64,000 bases of DNA from Streptomyces canus 299MFChir4.1 (GCF_000383615.1 NZ_KB911583.1:665369-729368), one strand, 5' to 3'. Shown: positions 7,922-16,746, counted from the stretch's first letter. A program made the numbers and translations. The notes: a model not told the origin generated them from the letters alone.

Positions 7922-9090
7922 GGCCGGATCTCCCAGCGCTGTGCGGCCAGGAACTCCGCCGAGACCCGGTCCACGGTGGGCTGGTCGGTGCCGACGGCCC
8001 GCAGCACGCCCAGGTAGTCGCGGTTGGTGCGGTACAGGTCGTGCCGTTCGCCCGTCTCCCGCAGCGGACGGTATGTCAGCTGCACTCCGTCCACGGTGAG
8101 TTCGGTGGCGGCGGGGGCCTCGGTGAGGGTTCCGGCGCGGTCCGCGCAGGGGTACTCCAGCCGGGCGGCGCCGTCGCGGCGGACACCCAGGTCGGCCGGG
8201 AGGGGCTCGCCGAGGTGGGTGCGCAGGATGTGCTCGAAGAGCGGGACGTCCAGGAGCCGGGCCAGCAGCAGGTCGCACTGGTCGCCGATGGCACGGTAGT
8301 TGACCTCGATGATCCGCGCCCGCCCCTCGTGCACCACGAACTCGGTGTGGCAGGCGCCGAACCCCACGCCCAGGGCGTCGAGTTGGGTGAGAACCTGTTC
8401 CTGGACCGCCTCGGGGTGGGCGGGGACGAAGACCATCCGCTCCTCGATGAAGTACGGCGGTGGCGACAGCTCGGTGTGGAAGCCGCCCAGGACGTGGCGG
8501 AGCCGGCCGTCGCCGATCGTCTCCAGGGTGTACAGCTCGCCCGGGAGGTACTCCTCGACGACCAGGACGGTTCCGGGGCGGCGGTCGAGGATCTCCTTGG
8601 AGCGGGTGACGAGGTCTTCCGGGCTGTCGACGAGGACGACGTCCTCGCTGGCCACGCCCTCGCGGGGCTTGAGGACGCAGGGGTAGGGGGTGTCGGGCGC
8701 CACGGGCTCGGTGATCTCGGCGGACCGGACGACGTCCACGCCCGAGGCGGCGAGCTGTCTGCGCATCTCCGCCTTGTCCTTGGTCCGAAGAGTCGCCCGC
8801 CAGTCCTTGCCGGGCAGGCCGAAGTAGGCGGCGGCGAGGGCGGCCTGGGTCTGGAGGTGGTCGCTGTTGGTGAAGACGGCGTCGGGGCGGTGGTGGGTGG
8901 AGATCCGGGTGAGCACGGCCCGGAAGTCCCGGACGTCGCACTCCAGGATCTCGGTCTCCGGATACGTGCGGCGGTGGGCCTCGGGCCGGTCGGTGAGGAC
9001 GGTGACGTCCAGGCCGAGCCGGGCGGCCGCGGGCAGGAAGCCCTCGGTGACGGAGTCGGTGGGGTTGAGGGCGAGCAGGTACAGGCGCAT
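7918..9090 (-). CDS. ATP-grasp ligase (PvsA-like) of the siderophore operon
   Basis: 390-residue carboxylate-amine ligase of the ATP-grasp superfamily. The N-terminal MRLYLLALNPTDS is a pre-ATP-grasp domain; PCVLKPREGVASEDV supplies the ATP-binding Lys and flexible loop; VVEEYLPGELY is the EEy/hinge strand; HTEFVVHEGRARIIEVNYRAIGDQ carries the metal-binding Glu and Asn. These enzymes join an amino acid to a carboxylate through an acyl phosphate. It is the first biosynthetic gene, 84 bases after the binding-protein gene and behind a strong hairpin. PvsA of the vibrioferrin pathway is of this class and is also first. The amino acid partner cannot be read from the sequence. Confidence 0.87.
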   Translation of the reverse strand: MRLYLLALNPTDSVTEGFLPAAARLGLDVTVLTDRPEAHRRTYPETEILECDVRDFRAVLTRISTHHRPDAVFTNSDHLQTQAALAAAYFGLPGKDWRATLRTKDKAEMRRQLAASGVDVVRSAEITEPVAPDTPYPCVLKPREGVASEDVVLVDSPEDLVTRSKEILDRRPGTVLVVEEYLPGELYTLETIGDGRLRHVLGGFHTELSPPPYFIEERMVFVPAHPEAVQEQVLTQLDALGVGFGACHTEFVVHEGRARIIEVNYRAIGDQCDLLLARLLDVPLFEHILRTHLGEPLPADLGVRRDGAARLEYPCADRAGTLTEAPAATELTVDGVQLTYRPLRETGERHDLYRTNRDYLGVLRAVGTDQPTVDRVSAEFLAAQRWEIRP

Positions 9091-9128
9091 CGGTGAAGGA
9101 CGACTTCCGCTAGGGGGTGGGGGGTTCG

Positions 9129-9162
9129 GGGGCGGGCCGCCCTCGTGATCGCGGCCCGCCCC
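9129..9162 (-). terminator. Intercistronic hairpin between uptake and biosynthesis genes
   Basis: Perfect 12-bp stem GGGGCGGGCCGC/GCGGCCCGCCCC with a ten-base loop, placed between the binding-protein stop (9175) and the ATP-grasp start (9090). It could partly terminate transcription or protect the 3' end of the upstream message, so that uptake proteins are made in excess of the enzymes. Confidence 0.75.
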
Positions 9163-9174
9163 GGTCAGCGGGAG

Positions 9175-10203
9175 CTACTTCTTCGGCAGGGGCACGCCGG
9201 TGGCCTTCGCCACGTCCGCGAGCATCTGCTCGGCGGCCTGGACCCCGATGCCGGACATCCAGGTCTCGTCCGGGACCTCGAAGACCTTGCCGTCCTTGAC
9301 GGCCGGGAGGGACTTCCACACCGGGTTGGAGGTGACCTGCTTCTGCTGGGTCTTGTCCGGGGTGTCGGCGGTGGTGACGAAGACCAGATCGGCGTCGGCC
9401 TGGTCGATCTGCTCGGGGCTGACGTCCTTCATCGTGACCTCGGGGTCGTTCGACACCTGGGACGTGGGCCGCTTGAGGCCGATGTCGTTCAGGACCACAC
9501 CGCTGTAGGAGTTGGACTGGTACAGCCGGGTCGGACCGGCGATGAAACGGACCACGGAAGCGGTCGGCATGGTGCCGCCGTCCTTCTTCCTGATGACCTC
9601 ACCCAGCGCCTTGGCCCGCGTCTCGTACTCCTTGAGCTCGGCCGCGGCCTCCTTCTCCAGCCCGAGCGCCTCGGCGTGCACCTTCAGGTTCTGCTTCCAT
9701 ACACCGCCGGTCGTCTCGGTGAAGACGGTCGGGGCGATCGCGCTGAGCTTGTCGTAGACCGCCTCGTGGCGGACCTTGGACGACAGGATCAGGTCCGGCC
9801 TGAGCGAGGCGATCTTCTCCAGGTTGGGCTCCAGGAGCGGGCCGACGTCGGCGGTGCCGTCGAGTTCGCCCTTCAGGTACGTGGGGAAGCCGCCCTCGGT
9901 CTTGAAGTGCGGGGCGACCGCGCCGACCGGGTCGATGCCGAGCAGGGTGACATCGTCCAGCTCGCCGGTGTCGAGCACGACGATCCGCTTGGGCTGGGAC
10001 GGGATTTTCACGTCGCCCATCGCGGTCTTGAGCGTGCGGGGGAAGCCGGAGGACGCGGCGGCGGCCTTCGCCGAGGTCGAGTCGTCGGAGGAGTCCTCGC
10101 TGCCGCAGGCGGCCAGGACGGCCGTGCCGAGCAGGACGGAGAGCAGCACGGCGAGCAGTCGGCCGATGCCGCTGATTCCGGGCAGGGATGAGCGCTTGGG
10201 CAT
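9175..10203 (-). CDS. Ferric-siderophore ABC transporter substrate-binding lipoprotein
   Basis: 342 residues, periplasmic-binding-protein type of the FecB/FhuD/BtuF class. The N-terminus is a lipoprotein signal: MPKRSSLPG, a hydrophobic core and lipobox VLAAC with the lipidated Cys at 33, then a Ser/Asp linker. KRIVVLDTGELDDVTLLGIDPVGAV and the long connecting helix region EAAAELKEYETRAKALGEVI are typical of class III binding proteins. The ATG at 10203 gives the clean lipobox; the longer form from 10266 would bury it. It follows the ATPase gene after 31 bases and should capture the Fe(III) complex of the siderophore made downstream. Confidence 0.93.
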   Translation of the reverse strand: MPKRSSLPGISGIGRLLAVLLSVLLGTAVLAACGSEDSSDDSTSAKAAAASSGFPRTLKTAMGDVKIPSQPKRIVVLDTGELDDVTLLGIDPVGAVAPHFKTEGGFPTYLKGELDGTADVGPLLEPNLEKIASLRPDLILSSKVRHEAVYDKLSAIAPTVFTETTGGVWKQNLKVHAEALGLEKEAAAELKEYETRAKALGEVIRKKDGGTMPTASVVRFIAGPTRLYQSNSYSGVVLNDIGLKRPTSQVSNDPEVTMKDVSPEQIDQADADLVFVTTADTPDKTQQKQVTSNPVWKSLPAVKDGKVFEVPDETWMSGIGVQAAEQMLADVAKATGVPLPKK

Positions 10204-10234
10204 GGGGGGTCGGTCCTTCTCGGTAGGGAACGGA

Positions 10235-11080
10235 TCAGGCGGACGCGGCCGGTCGCCGCACCGCACTGCTTTTCGGGACGACCAGCGGGGTGCCGGTCTC
10301 CGGGTCGGGGATCACCCGGCACTCCACGTCGAACACCGACCTGACCAGGTCCGCGTCGAGGATGTCGGCCGGGGCGCCGGCGGCGGCCAGCCGGCCGTCC
10401 TTGAGGACCACCATGTGGTCCGCGTACCGGGCGGCCTGGCCGAGGTCGTGCAGCACCATCACCACGGTGCGGCCCGCCTCGGCGTGCAGGGCGGCCACCA
10501 GGTCGAGGACGTCGAGCTGGTGGCGCAGGTCGAGGAAGGTGGTCGGCTCGTCGAGCAGGAGCAGCTCGGTGTCCTGCGCCAACGCCAGGGCGATCCAGGC
10601 GCGTTGGCGCTGTCCGCCGGAGAGCCGGTCGACCGGCTGGTCGCGCAGCGCGGTGGTACCGGTCCGCTCCAGGGCCTCGTCCACGGCCTTCTGGTCGGCC
10701 GCCGACCACGGGCTCAGCAGCCGCTGGTGCGGATACCGGCCGAGCCGTACCAGCGCCTCGACGGTGATCGCCTCGGGTGTGACCGGCTGCTGCGGCAGCA
10801 GCCCCATCCTCAGGGCCAGCGCGCGGGCGGACATGCGGTGGATGTCGGCGCCGTCGAGCGTGACACGGCCGGCGGCCGGGGCGAGCAGCCGGCTCAGCCC
10901 GCGCAACAGGGTCGACTTCCCGCAGGCGTTGGGGCCGACGATCGCGGTGACCGCGCCGCCGGGCAGCGTCAGGTCGAGCCCGCCGACGACGAGCCGGTCG
11001 CCGTACCGCAGGTCGAGGGACCGGGTGGACAGCTGGTTGGACGTGGACACCCTCGGCTCCGGCTTCTGTGTCGTGGTCAT
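10235..11080 (-). CDS. Ferric-siderophore ABC transporter ATP-binding protein
   Basis: 281-residue FepC/FhuC-class ATPase. Walker A is GPNACGKST, unusual only in ACGKS; Q-loop LLPQQPVTPE; signature LSGGQRQRAW; Walker B LLLLDEPTTFLDL; switch His in VLHDLGQAARYAD. Starts at the ATG overlapping the permease stop (ATGA). It powers the two permeases encoded immediately upstream and completes a four-gene importer with the lipoprotein downstream. Confidence 0.95.
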   Translation of the reverse strand: MTTTQKPEPRVSTSNQLSTRSLDLRYGDRLVVGGLDLTLPGGAVTAIVGPNACGKSTLLRGLSRLLAPAAGRVTLDGADIHRMSARALALRMGLLPQQPVTPEAITVEALVRLGRYPHQRLLSPWSAADQKAVDEALERTGTTALRDQPVDRLSGGQRQRAWIALALAQDTELLLLDEPTTFLDLRHQLDVLDLVAALHAEAGRTVVMVLHDLGQAARYADHMVVLKDGRLAAAGAPADILDADLVRSVFDVECRVIPDPETGTPLVVPKSSAVRRPAASA

Positions 11081-12075
11081 GCGTGACTCCTGCGGACGGG
11101 CGAGCTCTGGCGGAACATCAGCACCAGCAGCCAGGGCGCGCCGAGCGTGGCGGTGACCGCGCCGACCGGCAGCCCCTCCACCGGCAGCAGGTGCTGGACC
11201 ACCAGGTCGGAGGCGAGCAGCAGCACCGCCCCGGTGAGCGAGGCGAGCGCCAGGGACACGGCGGTCGGCGGCCCGGTCACGAACCGCACGACGTGCGGGA
11301 CGGCGAGCGCCACGAAGGTCACCGGCCCGGCGAGCGCGGCGGCCAGCGACGCCAACGTGACCGCGATCAGCAGGAGTTGGAGCCTGGCGGCGGAGGTGTT
11401 GAGGCCGAGGGCGCCCGCCGAGTCGTCCCCGAGGTCGAGCACCGCGAGCCTGCGGTGCAGGACGAGGGCGACGGCGAACGCGAGCACCAGGGCGCCGCCC
11501 GCGCCCCACACCTGCGTCCAGGTGCGGCCGTAGACCGAACCGGTGGTCCACTGCAGGGCGGAGCCCGCGAGTTCGGCGGGGAAGCGCACGATCATCAGGT
11601 TCACGGAGGCCGCGAGACCCGCCTGGACGGCGAGCCCGGTCAGCACCAGCCGGGCCACGGCCAGCCCGGAGCGCCACGCGAACACGCCGAGCAGCAGCGC
11701 GGCGAGCAGCCCGCCGCCCAGCGCGCCGACGGGGATCAGGGTCTGCGAGGCACCGGCCGCGATCAGCGCGACCGCGCCCAGGGAGGCGCCGCCCGTCACG
11801 CCCATGACGTCGGGGGACGCGAGTGGATTCCGGAACAGCCGTTGCAGGACACAGCCCGCCGCGCCCAGTCCGGCCCCGGCGAGGATGGCCGCCACCGTGC
11901 GGGGCGCCCGGAACTGCTGGACCACCAGCACGTCCGACGCGTCCCCGAAGCCGGCCAGGGCCCGCAGCGCGGTGGTCGCGGGGATGCGCAGCTCGCCCGT
12001 GGTCAGGGAGAGGGTGAGCAGCACGAAGAGCGTCACGAGACCGATGCCGGCGTACACCGGGGACCTGCGGCTCAT
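11077..12075 (-). CDS. Ferric-siderophore ABC transporter permease (FecCD family), second subunit
   Basis: 332 residues with about nine or ten membrane helices of the BtuC/FecD fold. Recognisable segments: FRAPRTVAAILAGAGLGAAGCVLQ and FRNPLASPDVMGVTGGASLGAV (typical helix 2-3 region), and GPVTFVALAVPHVVRF, the L-loop that contacts the ATPase. The ATG overlaps the previous permease stop (ATGA). Forms a heterodimer with the product of 12072-13100. Confidence 0.93.
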   Translation of the reverse strand: MSRRSPVYAGIGLVTLFVLLTLSLTTGELRIPATTALRALAGFGDASDVLVVQQFRAPRTVAAILAGAGLGAAGCVLQRLFRNPLASPDVMGVTGGASLGAVALIAAGASQTLIPVGALGGGLLAALLLGVFAWRSGLAVARLVLTGLAVQAGLAASVNLMIVRFPAELAGSALQWTTGSVYGRTWTQVWGAGGALVLAFAVALVLHRRLAVLDLGDDSAGALGLNTSAARLQLLLIAVTLASLAAALAGPVTFVALAVPHVVRFVTGPPTAVSLALASLTGAVLLLASDLVVQHLLPVEGLPVGAVTATLGAPWLLVLMFRQSSPVRRSHA

Positions 12076-13100
12076 CGGGCCACCTTCCGGGCCAGCAGCG
12101 CCAGCAGGGGGGCGCCGAGGAAGGCGGTCACGATGCCGGCCTCCAGCTCCGAGGGGCGGATCACCAACCTGCCGATGACGTCGGCCGAGAGCAGCAGCAG
12201 CGGACCCGCGATCAGACAGCCGGGGATCAGCAGCCGGTGGTCGCCGCCGAGCAACGGCCGTACGAGATGGGGCGCGGCGAGCCCGATGAAGGCGACCGGT
12301 CCGGCCACGGCGACCGCGGACCCGGCGAGCAGGACGACCGCGATGCCGCCCGCCAGCCGGATCCGGGCCACCGGAACGCCGAGGGACTGCGCCGAATCGT
12401 CGCCCAGGGCAAGGGCGTTGAGCGCGGGGGAGAGGGCCAGGGAGAGGAGCAGACCCAGCACGAGTGTCGGCAGGACCGGCCACAGGACGTCGAGGTCCCG
12501 GCCAGCCAGCGACCCGGCGAGCCAGAAGCGGGCCTCGTCGAGGGTGCGCTGGTTCAGCAGCATCACGGCCGACGTCCAGGACAGCAGGACCAGTTGGAGC
12601 ACGGTCCCGCCGAGCGCGAGCCGTACGGGATCGATGTCCCCGGCTCTGCGTGCCAGCGCCTGGGCGAAGAGGGCGGCGGCCGCCGCGCCGGCGAACGCGA
12701 ACCATACGTACTGGACGGGGCTGTCGAGCTTCAGCGCGAAGATCGCGACGACCACCGCGAAACCCGCGCCCGCGTTGATCCCGAGGGTGGTCGGCGAGGC
12801 GAGGGGATTGCGGGTGATTGCCTGCGCAACGGCCCCGGCCACGCCGAGTGCCGCGCCGACGGCGAGGCCGATGACCGTCCGCGGCAGCCGCAGTCCGGTC
12901 ACCACGAGCGCCTCTCTCCCCTGGGCGTCGCCGAACAGGGCGCCGACCACCGTCGACAGGGGCACCGGGCGCGCGCCGAGCGCGAGGCTCAGCGCGGCGC
13001 AGAGCGCGAGGGCGGCGAGGCCGACGAGGAACAGGGGTATGTGCCTGAAGGCACGGAAGGGCACACCTGTGGCAGGTGCGCCCCGTGGGGTCGCAGTCAC
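12072..13100 (-). CDS. Ferric-siderophore ABC transporter permease (FecCD family), first subunit
   Basis: 342 residues of the FecCD/BtuC permease family, with LRLPRTVIGLAVGAALGVAGA, TRNPLASPTTLGINAGAGFAV and the ATPase-contact loop GPVAFIGLAAPHLVRPLLG. GTG start at 13100. It is the first gene of the 11-kb iron-acquisition operon; an iron-box-like sequence lies 12 bases upstream (13112-13130). No strong ribosome site precedes the GTG. Confidence 0.92.
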   Translation of the reverse strand: MTATPRGAPATGVPFRAFRHIPLFLVGLAALALCAALSLALGARPVPLSTVVGALFGDAQGREALVVTGLRLPRTVIGLAVGAALGVAGAVAQAITRNPLASPTTLGINAGAGFAVVVAIFALKLDSPVQYVWFAFAGAAAAALFAQALARRAGDIDPVRLALGGTVLQLVLLSWTSAVMLLNQRTLDEARFWLAGSLAGRDLDVLWPVLPTLVLGLLLSLALSPALNALALGDDSAQSLGVPVARIRLAGGIAVVLLAGSAVAVAGPVAFIGLAAPHLVRPLLGGDHRLLIPGCLIAGPLLLLSADVIGRLVIRPSELEAGIVTAFLGAPLLALLARKVAR

Positions 13101-13111
13101 AAGCAGTGAGC

Positions 13112-13130
13112 TTAGGTTAGCCTTGCTTTA
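13112..13130. promoter_or_regulatory. Iron box (DmdR/IdeR-type operator), siderophore operon side
   Basis: TTAGGTTAGCCTTGCTTTA matches the DmdR1/IdeR consensus TTAGGTTAGSCTAACCTAA at 15 of 19 positions, with a complete left half. It lies directly before the first permease gene, where a bound iron-loaded repressor would block transcription. Confidence 0.72.
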
Positions 13131-13210
13131 CTTTTCAACTGCCTGTGCGAAGGCTTTGACGTGCGAATATCCCGGCCGCTATCCCGGCCACCCCTGCGTG
13201 ATCATAGAGG

Positions 13211-13229
13211 TAAGGTAAGCCTTCCCTGT
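13211..13229. promoter_or_regulatory. Iron box-like site, ferric reductase side
   Basis: TAAGGTAAGCCTTCCCTGT matches the iron-box consensus at about 13 of 19 positions, with the central AGCCT intact. It lies 37 bases upstream of the FhuF-type gene and about 80 bases from the box on the other side, suggesting joint iron repression of the divergent units. Confidence 0.55.
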
Positions 13230-13265
13230 CCACGTTGCTCTGAATCCTCTGTGGGGGAAGTGCCG

Positions 13266-14099
13266 ATGTCCCTTGGCCTGAAGACATCACCGGACAGCGC
13301 GGTCGCGCGGGCACTCGGCGATGCCTACCGAAGGCTGGCCGGAATCTGTGAGGCGCTGACGGTCCGGGTGGAGGAGACGCCGGGTGCGGGCGTGACGGCG
13401 GCGGAGCTGATGACGGACACGGACGCGCTCCACGCCCTTGTCGCCGCGGAGGCGGCAAGGATTCACGGTCGCTATGGCGTGCGTGTACGTCCGGAGGTCG
13501 CCGCGTCGCGGGCTCTGCACGACTACGCCTGGACCATCGGCGTACTGATCGGCGGCGCCTGGTACCTCGACCGCCGGGTGCCCCGCATCCGCCCCGAGGA
13601 CCTGCGGCTGGACCTCGCGGAGGGGACGTACGCCATCACCCCGGGCTCCGACCTCTTCTGCCTGACCGGCGACCGACTGGCCCTGCTCCCCGGTGTGCTG
13701 ACACTCCCTCAGGAGGCGCAGCTGCGGGCCCGGTTGCGCATCGAGGTCGCCGAGCACATGCGTCCGCTCCTCGCCGCGATCGCCCCGGTCGCCCGCCGCG
13801 GCTCACGGGCGCTGTGGGGCATGGTCGGCGACGATCTGGTGTCCGGCATCTGGCACCTGGGCCGCATGCTCGGAGAAGAGGCGGCGGCGGTCCGCGCGGC
13901 CGCCGACGTGCTTCCGGTCGCCGTGCCCCCGTACACGAACGGTGCCGACTTCCGCGAGCTGGTGGCGGAGGACGGCCGCCGTCACACGACCCGCACCCGC
14001 ACCGGCTGCTGCATGTTCTACAGGATCCGTCCCGCCGAGGCCTGCGTGACCTGTCCGCGCACGGGCGACGAGGAGCGGGCTCGCAGGCTGGGGTGCTGA
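13266..14099 (+). CDS. FhuF-type siderophore ferric-iron reductase
   Basis: 277-residue cytoplasmic reductase that releases iron from imported ferric siderophores. The C-terminus has the FhuF [2Fe-2S] ligand pattern CC-x10-C-x2-C, seen as CCMFYRIRPAEACVTC. The interior DLRLDLAEGTYAI and GDDLVSGIWHLGRML segments fit the family. The ATG at 13266 follows GGGGGAAG at good spacing and is preferred to an upstream start at 13161 that would run through the iron box. Divergent from the uptake/biosynthesis operon, and probably under the same iron control. Confidence 0.9.
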   Translation: MSLGLKTSPDSAVARALGDAYRRLAGICEALTVRVEETPGAGVTAAELMTDTDALHALVAAEAARIHGRYGVRVRPEVAASRALHDYAWTIGVLIGGAWYLDRRVPRIRPEDLRLDLAEGTYAITPGSDLFCLTGDRLALLPGVLTLPQEAQLRARLRIEVAEHMRPLLAAIAPVARRGSRALWGMVGDDLVSGIWHLGRMLGEEAAAVRAAADVLPVAVPPYTNGADFRELVAEDGRRHTTRTRTGCCMFYRIRPAEACVTCPRTGDEERARRLGC

Positions 14100-14132
14100 G
14101 GGGGAGGGTCCGGTAGTGCGCTCATCCTGCCC

Positions 14133-14338
14133 GGTGGCGAGGAGTTGCGTTGTCGGGAGCTCCGCGTACAAGAGGTCTTCGGTGACCGACCCGGTGGGGG
14201 CCGACTGGCACGGTCCGGAGCCGTACGCACCCCGCGGTGGCGAGGAGTTGCGTTGTCGGGAGCTCCGCGTACAAGAGGTCTTCGGTGACCGACCCGGTGA
14301 GGGCCGACCGGCACGGTCCAGAACCGCACTCACCCCGC
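14133..14338. repeat. Two 103-bp tandem repeats echoing the 3' end of the ABC exporter gene
   Basis: Copies at 14133-14235 and 14236-14338 are nearly identical (the first 64 bases match exactly, with about nine differences in the rest). A third, diverged copy starts at 14339 and lies inside the 3' end of the ABC exporter gene: the shared core reads, on the minus strand, as LYAELxxTQxLAT, the exporter's last residues. The repeats thus look like a decayed amplification of that gene end. No start codon or ribosome site makes them separate genes. Confidence 0.8.
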
Positions 14339-16084
14339 GGTGGCCAGGAATTGCGTCGCCGCGAGCTCCGCGTACAAGGGGTCCCCGGCGACCAGCTCCC
14401 GATGCGTGCCCACCGCCCGCACTCGTCCCGCGTCCATGACCACGATCCGGTCGGCCATCGTCACCGTGGACAGCCGGTGCGCGACGACCAGCACCGTGGT
14501 CGTCCGCGCGACATCCGCCACCGTGTCCCGCAGGGCCGACTCGTTAACCGCGTCCAGCTGGGACGTGGCCTCGTCAAGGAGCAACAGCCGGGGCCGACGC
14601 AGCAACGCCCGGGCGATCGCCACCCGCTGGCGCTCCCCGCCCGACAGCTTGGTCCCACGGTGCCCGACCAGCGTCTCCAACCCACTGGGCAGTTTGGCCA
14701 CCAGGCCATCGAGCCGGGTCGTCTTCAGGACGCGCGTCACCGCGGCCTCGTCCGCCTCCGGATTGCCGAGCAGCAGATTCTCCCGCAGCGACCCCGACAG
14801 GACCGGAGCGTCCTGCTCCACATACCCGATCGCGGACCGGAGTTGCGGCAGATCCCACTCCGCGAGGTCCCGCCCGTCCACCGTCACGACCCCGGCCTCG
14901 GGATCGTAGAACCGCTCGATCAGCGAGAACACCGTCGTCTTCCCGGCCCCCGACGGCCCGACGAACGCCGTCATCCCCCGCGCGGGGACGTCGAAGGTCA
15001 CCCCGTGATGGACGTACGGCAGATCGCCGGCATAGCGGAACCGTACGTCCGTGAAGGCGACGGACGCCGGTGCGGCCCCGTCGGCGGGCAACGGCGCGGG
15101 CAGCGCGGCCGGTTCGGCGGGCAGTCGCAGCGCCTCCTGGATACGGGCGAGCGCCGCGGACCCGGTCTGGTACTGCGTGATCGCCCCGACCACCTGCTGG
15201 ATCGGCGACATGAGATAGAAGACGTACAGCAGGAACGCGACCAGCGTGCCGACCTCGATGGCCCCGGTGGCGACCCGCGCGCCGCCCACCGCGAGCACCG
15301 TGATGAACGCGATCTGCATCGCGAGCCCCGCCGTGTTGCCCGCGGCCGCCGACCACTTGGCGGCCCGCACGCTCTGCCGCCACGACTCCTCGGCCGCCGC
15401 GTGCAGCGAACGCTCCTCGCGGTGCTCGGCGCCGGACGCCTTGACCGTGCGCAGCGCCCCGAGGATGCGTTCCAGCGCGGCACCCATCACGCCGACGGCG
15501 TCCTGGGCCTGCCGGCTCGCCCGGTTGATGCGCGGCACGATCACCCCGAGGACCGTGCCCGCGACCAGGATCACCGCCAGCGTGACGCCCAGCAGCACCG
15601 GGTCGACCAGGCCCATCATCACCACGGTCGCCACCAGCGTGAGCCCGCCGGTCCCGAGACCCACGAGCGAGTCGGTGGTGACCTCGCGCAGCAGGGTGGT
15701 GTCCGAGGTGATCCGGGCCATCAGGTCGCCGGGTTCGGTGCGGTCCACAGCCGTGATGCGCAGGCGCAGCAGATACGACGACAGCGCGCGCCGCGCGCCG
15801 AGCACCACCGACTCCGCGGTGCGCCGCAGCACGTACGAACCCAGCGCGCCCACCGCCGCGTTGGCGACGACCAGCCCCGACATCACGAACAACGCGCCGG
15901 TGATCGTGCGGTCGTGGGACAGATCGTCGATCAACTCCCGTGCCACCAGCGGCAGCAGCAGGCCGGTGGCCCCCGTCAGGAGCGAGAGCGCGGCACCCAG
16001 GAGGAGGGTCCACCGGTGCGGCCGTACGTATCCGAGGAGCAGCCGCCAGGTCGGCGGCCCGGTCTCCGTCTCGGTGCTGCTCAC
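14330..16084 (-). CDS. ABC exporter, fused permease and ATPase (MsbA/multidrug type)
   Basis: 584-residue half-transporter. An N-terminal domain of six membrane helices (about residues 15-300) is followed by an ATPase with Walker [12 protein letters not shown]-loop [12 protein letters not shown], signature [15 protein letters not shown], Walker [13 protein letters not shown] and switch His VAHRLSTV. It must homodimerise or pair with another half. GTG start with GAGGAG upstream. Next to a siderophore locus it could export a siderophore or peptide, but it is separated from that operon by the reductase gene and the repeats, so the substrate is open. Its 3' end is duplicated downstream. Confidence 0.93.
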   Translation of the reverse strand: MSSTETETGPPTWRLLLGYVRPHRWTLLLGAALSLLTGATGLLLPLVARELIDDLSHDRTITGALFVMSGLVVANAAVGALGSYVLRRTAESVVLGARRALSSYLLRLRITAVDRTEPGDLMARITSDTTLLREVTTDSLVGLGTGGLTLVATVVMMGLVDPVLLGVTLAVILVAGTVLGVIVPRINRASRQAQDAVGVMGAALERILGALRTVKASGAEHREERSLHAAAEESWRQSVRAAKWSAAAGNTAGLAMQIAFITVLAVGGARVATGAIEVGTLVAFLLYVFYLMSPIQQVVGAITQYQTGSAALARIQEALRLPAEPAALPAPLPADGAAPASVAFTDVRFRYAGDLPYVHHGVTFDVPARGMTAFVGPSGAGKTTVFSLIERFYDPEAGVVTVDGRDLAEWDLPQLRSAIGYVEQDAPVLSGSLRENLLLGNPEADEAAVTRVLKTTRLDGLVAKLPSGLETLVGHRGTKLSGGERQRVAIARALLRRPRLLLLDEATSQLDAVNESALRDTVADVARTTTVLVVAHRLSTVTMADRIVVMDAGRVRAVGTHRELVAGDPLYAELAATQFLATAG

Positions 16085-16173
16085 AGTGCTCCTCGGGTCC
16101 CGGCGGTGTGCGAAGCCTCCAGGCTACGTCGGCGCTCTCCCGCGGGGCTCGCCGGTTCCGGGCGCCGTCGGGG

Positions 16174-16746
16174 TCAGCGGTGGGAGAGCGCGGCCAGGGC
16201 CGTGTCGAGGGCGGTGGCCCGTGACCGGTTGAGCGGCAGCCTGCCCAACAGGGCGGCCATGCCGCAGGTGTTGGTCAGAGCGGAGAAGACCAGTCCGCCC
16301 GCGATCGCCGCGGAGAGCAACTGCCAGGCAGGGTGCAGGAGTCCGAGCCCGAGCCCGGCCAGGACCACGGTGCCCGCGGTGAGGCGGACCTGGCGTTCCA
16401 TGGCCCAGACGGTACGGGCGCCCGCGGCGGGCCGGTCGAGCCGCTGCCCGGCCGCCGCCCAGCCCTGGGTGCCGCCCGTCAGGGTGAGGGCCGGTACGCC
16501 GTGCTCGGCGAGGACCCCGCACGCGTTGAGTGAACGCACGCCGGAGGCGCAGACGACGAGAAGCCCGCCGCGGAGCTCCCGCAGTGCGGGCACGGCCCGA
16601 CCGAGCTGGTCCAGGGGGATGTTGAACGCGCCGGGCAGATGTCCGGAGGCGTACTCGCCCGGGGTCCGGACGTCGACGACCGTCAGCTCGTCCAGGCGGG
16701 CGGCTGCCTGCGAGGCGCCGAGAGCGGTGGGAGTCATGGGGGTCAT
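16174..16746 (-). CDS. Rhodanese domain protein with C-terminal DUF2892 membrane segment
   Basis: 190 residues. Residues 1-105 form a rhodanese domain with LTVVDVRTPGEYASGHLPGAFNIPL and active-site loop CASGVRS, where the Cys carries persulfide. The C-terminal 80 residues have two membrane helices and NTCGMAALLGRLPLN, the DUF2892 pattern seen in the E. coli sulfurtransferase YgaP. So it is a membrane-bound sulfurtransferase. Divergent from the CsoR-family regulator across an ATACCC/GGGTAT palindrome, the arrangement of cst-type persulfide operons. Two ATGs nine bases apart are possible; the first is given. Confidence 0.88.
   Translation of the reverse strand: MTPMTPTALGASQAAARLDELTVVDVRTPGEYASGHLPGAFNIPLDQLGRAVPALRELRGGLLVVCASGVRSLNACGVLAEHGVPALTLTGGTQGWAAAGQRLDRPAAGARTVWAMERQVRLTAGTVVLAGLGLGLLHPAWQLLSAAIAGGLVFSALTNTCGMAALLGRLPLNRSRATALDTALAALSHR

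Noticed and set aside
6203..8941. A 912-residue reading joining the ATP-grasp region to the first synthetase
   Set aside because: Same effect: the N-terminal part is an out-of-frame shadow, and the GTG at 7921 overlaps the ATP-grasp stop as in the rest of the operon.
14116..14439. Short frames inside the 103-bp repeats as small repeated proteins
   Set aside because: No ribosome site, and the sequence is explained as duplicated 3' end of the exporter gene on the other strand.
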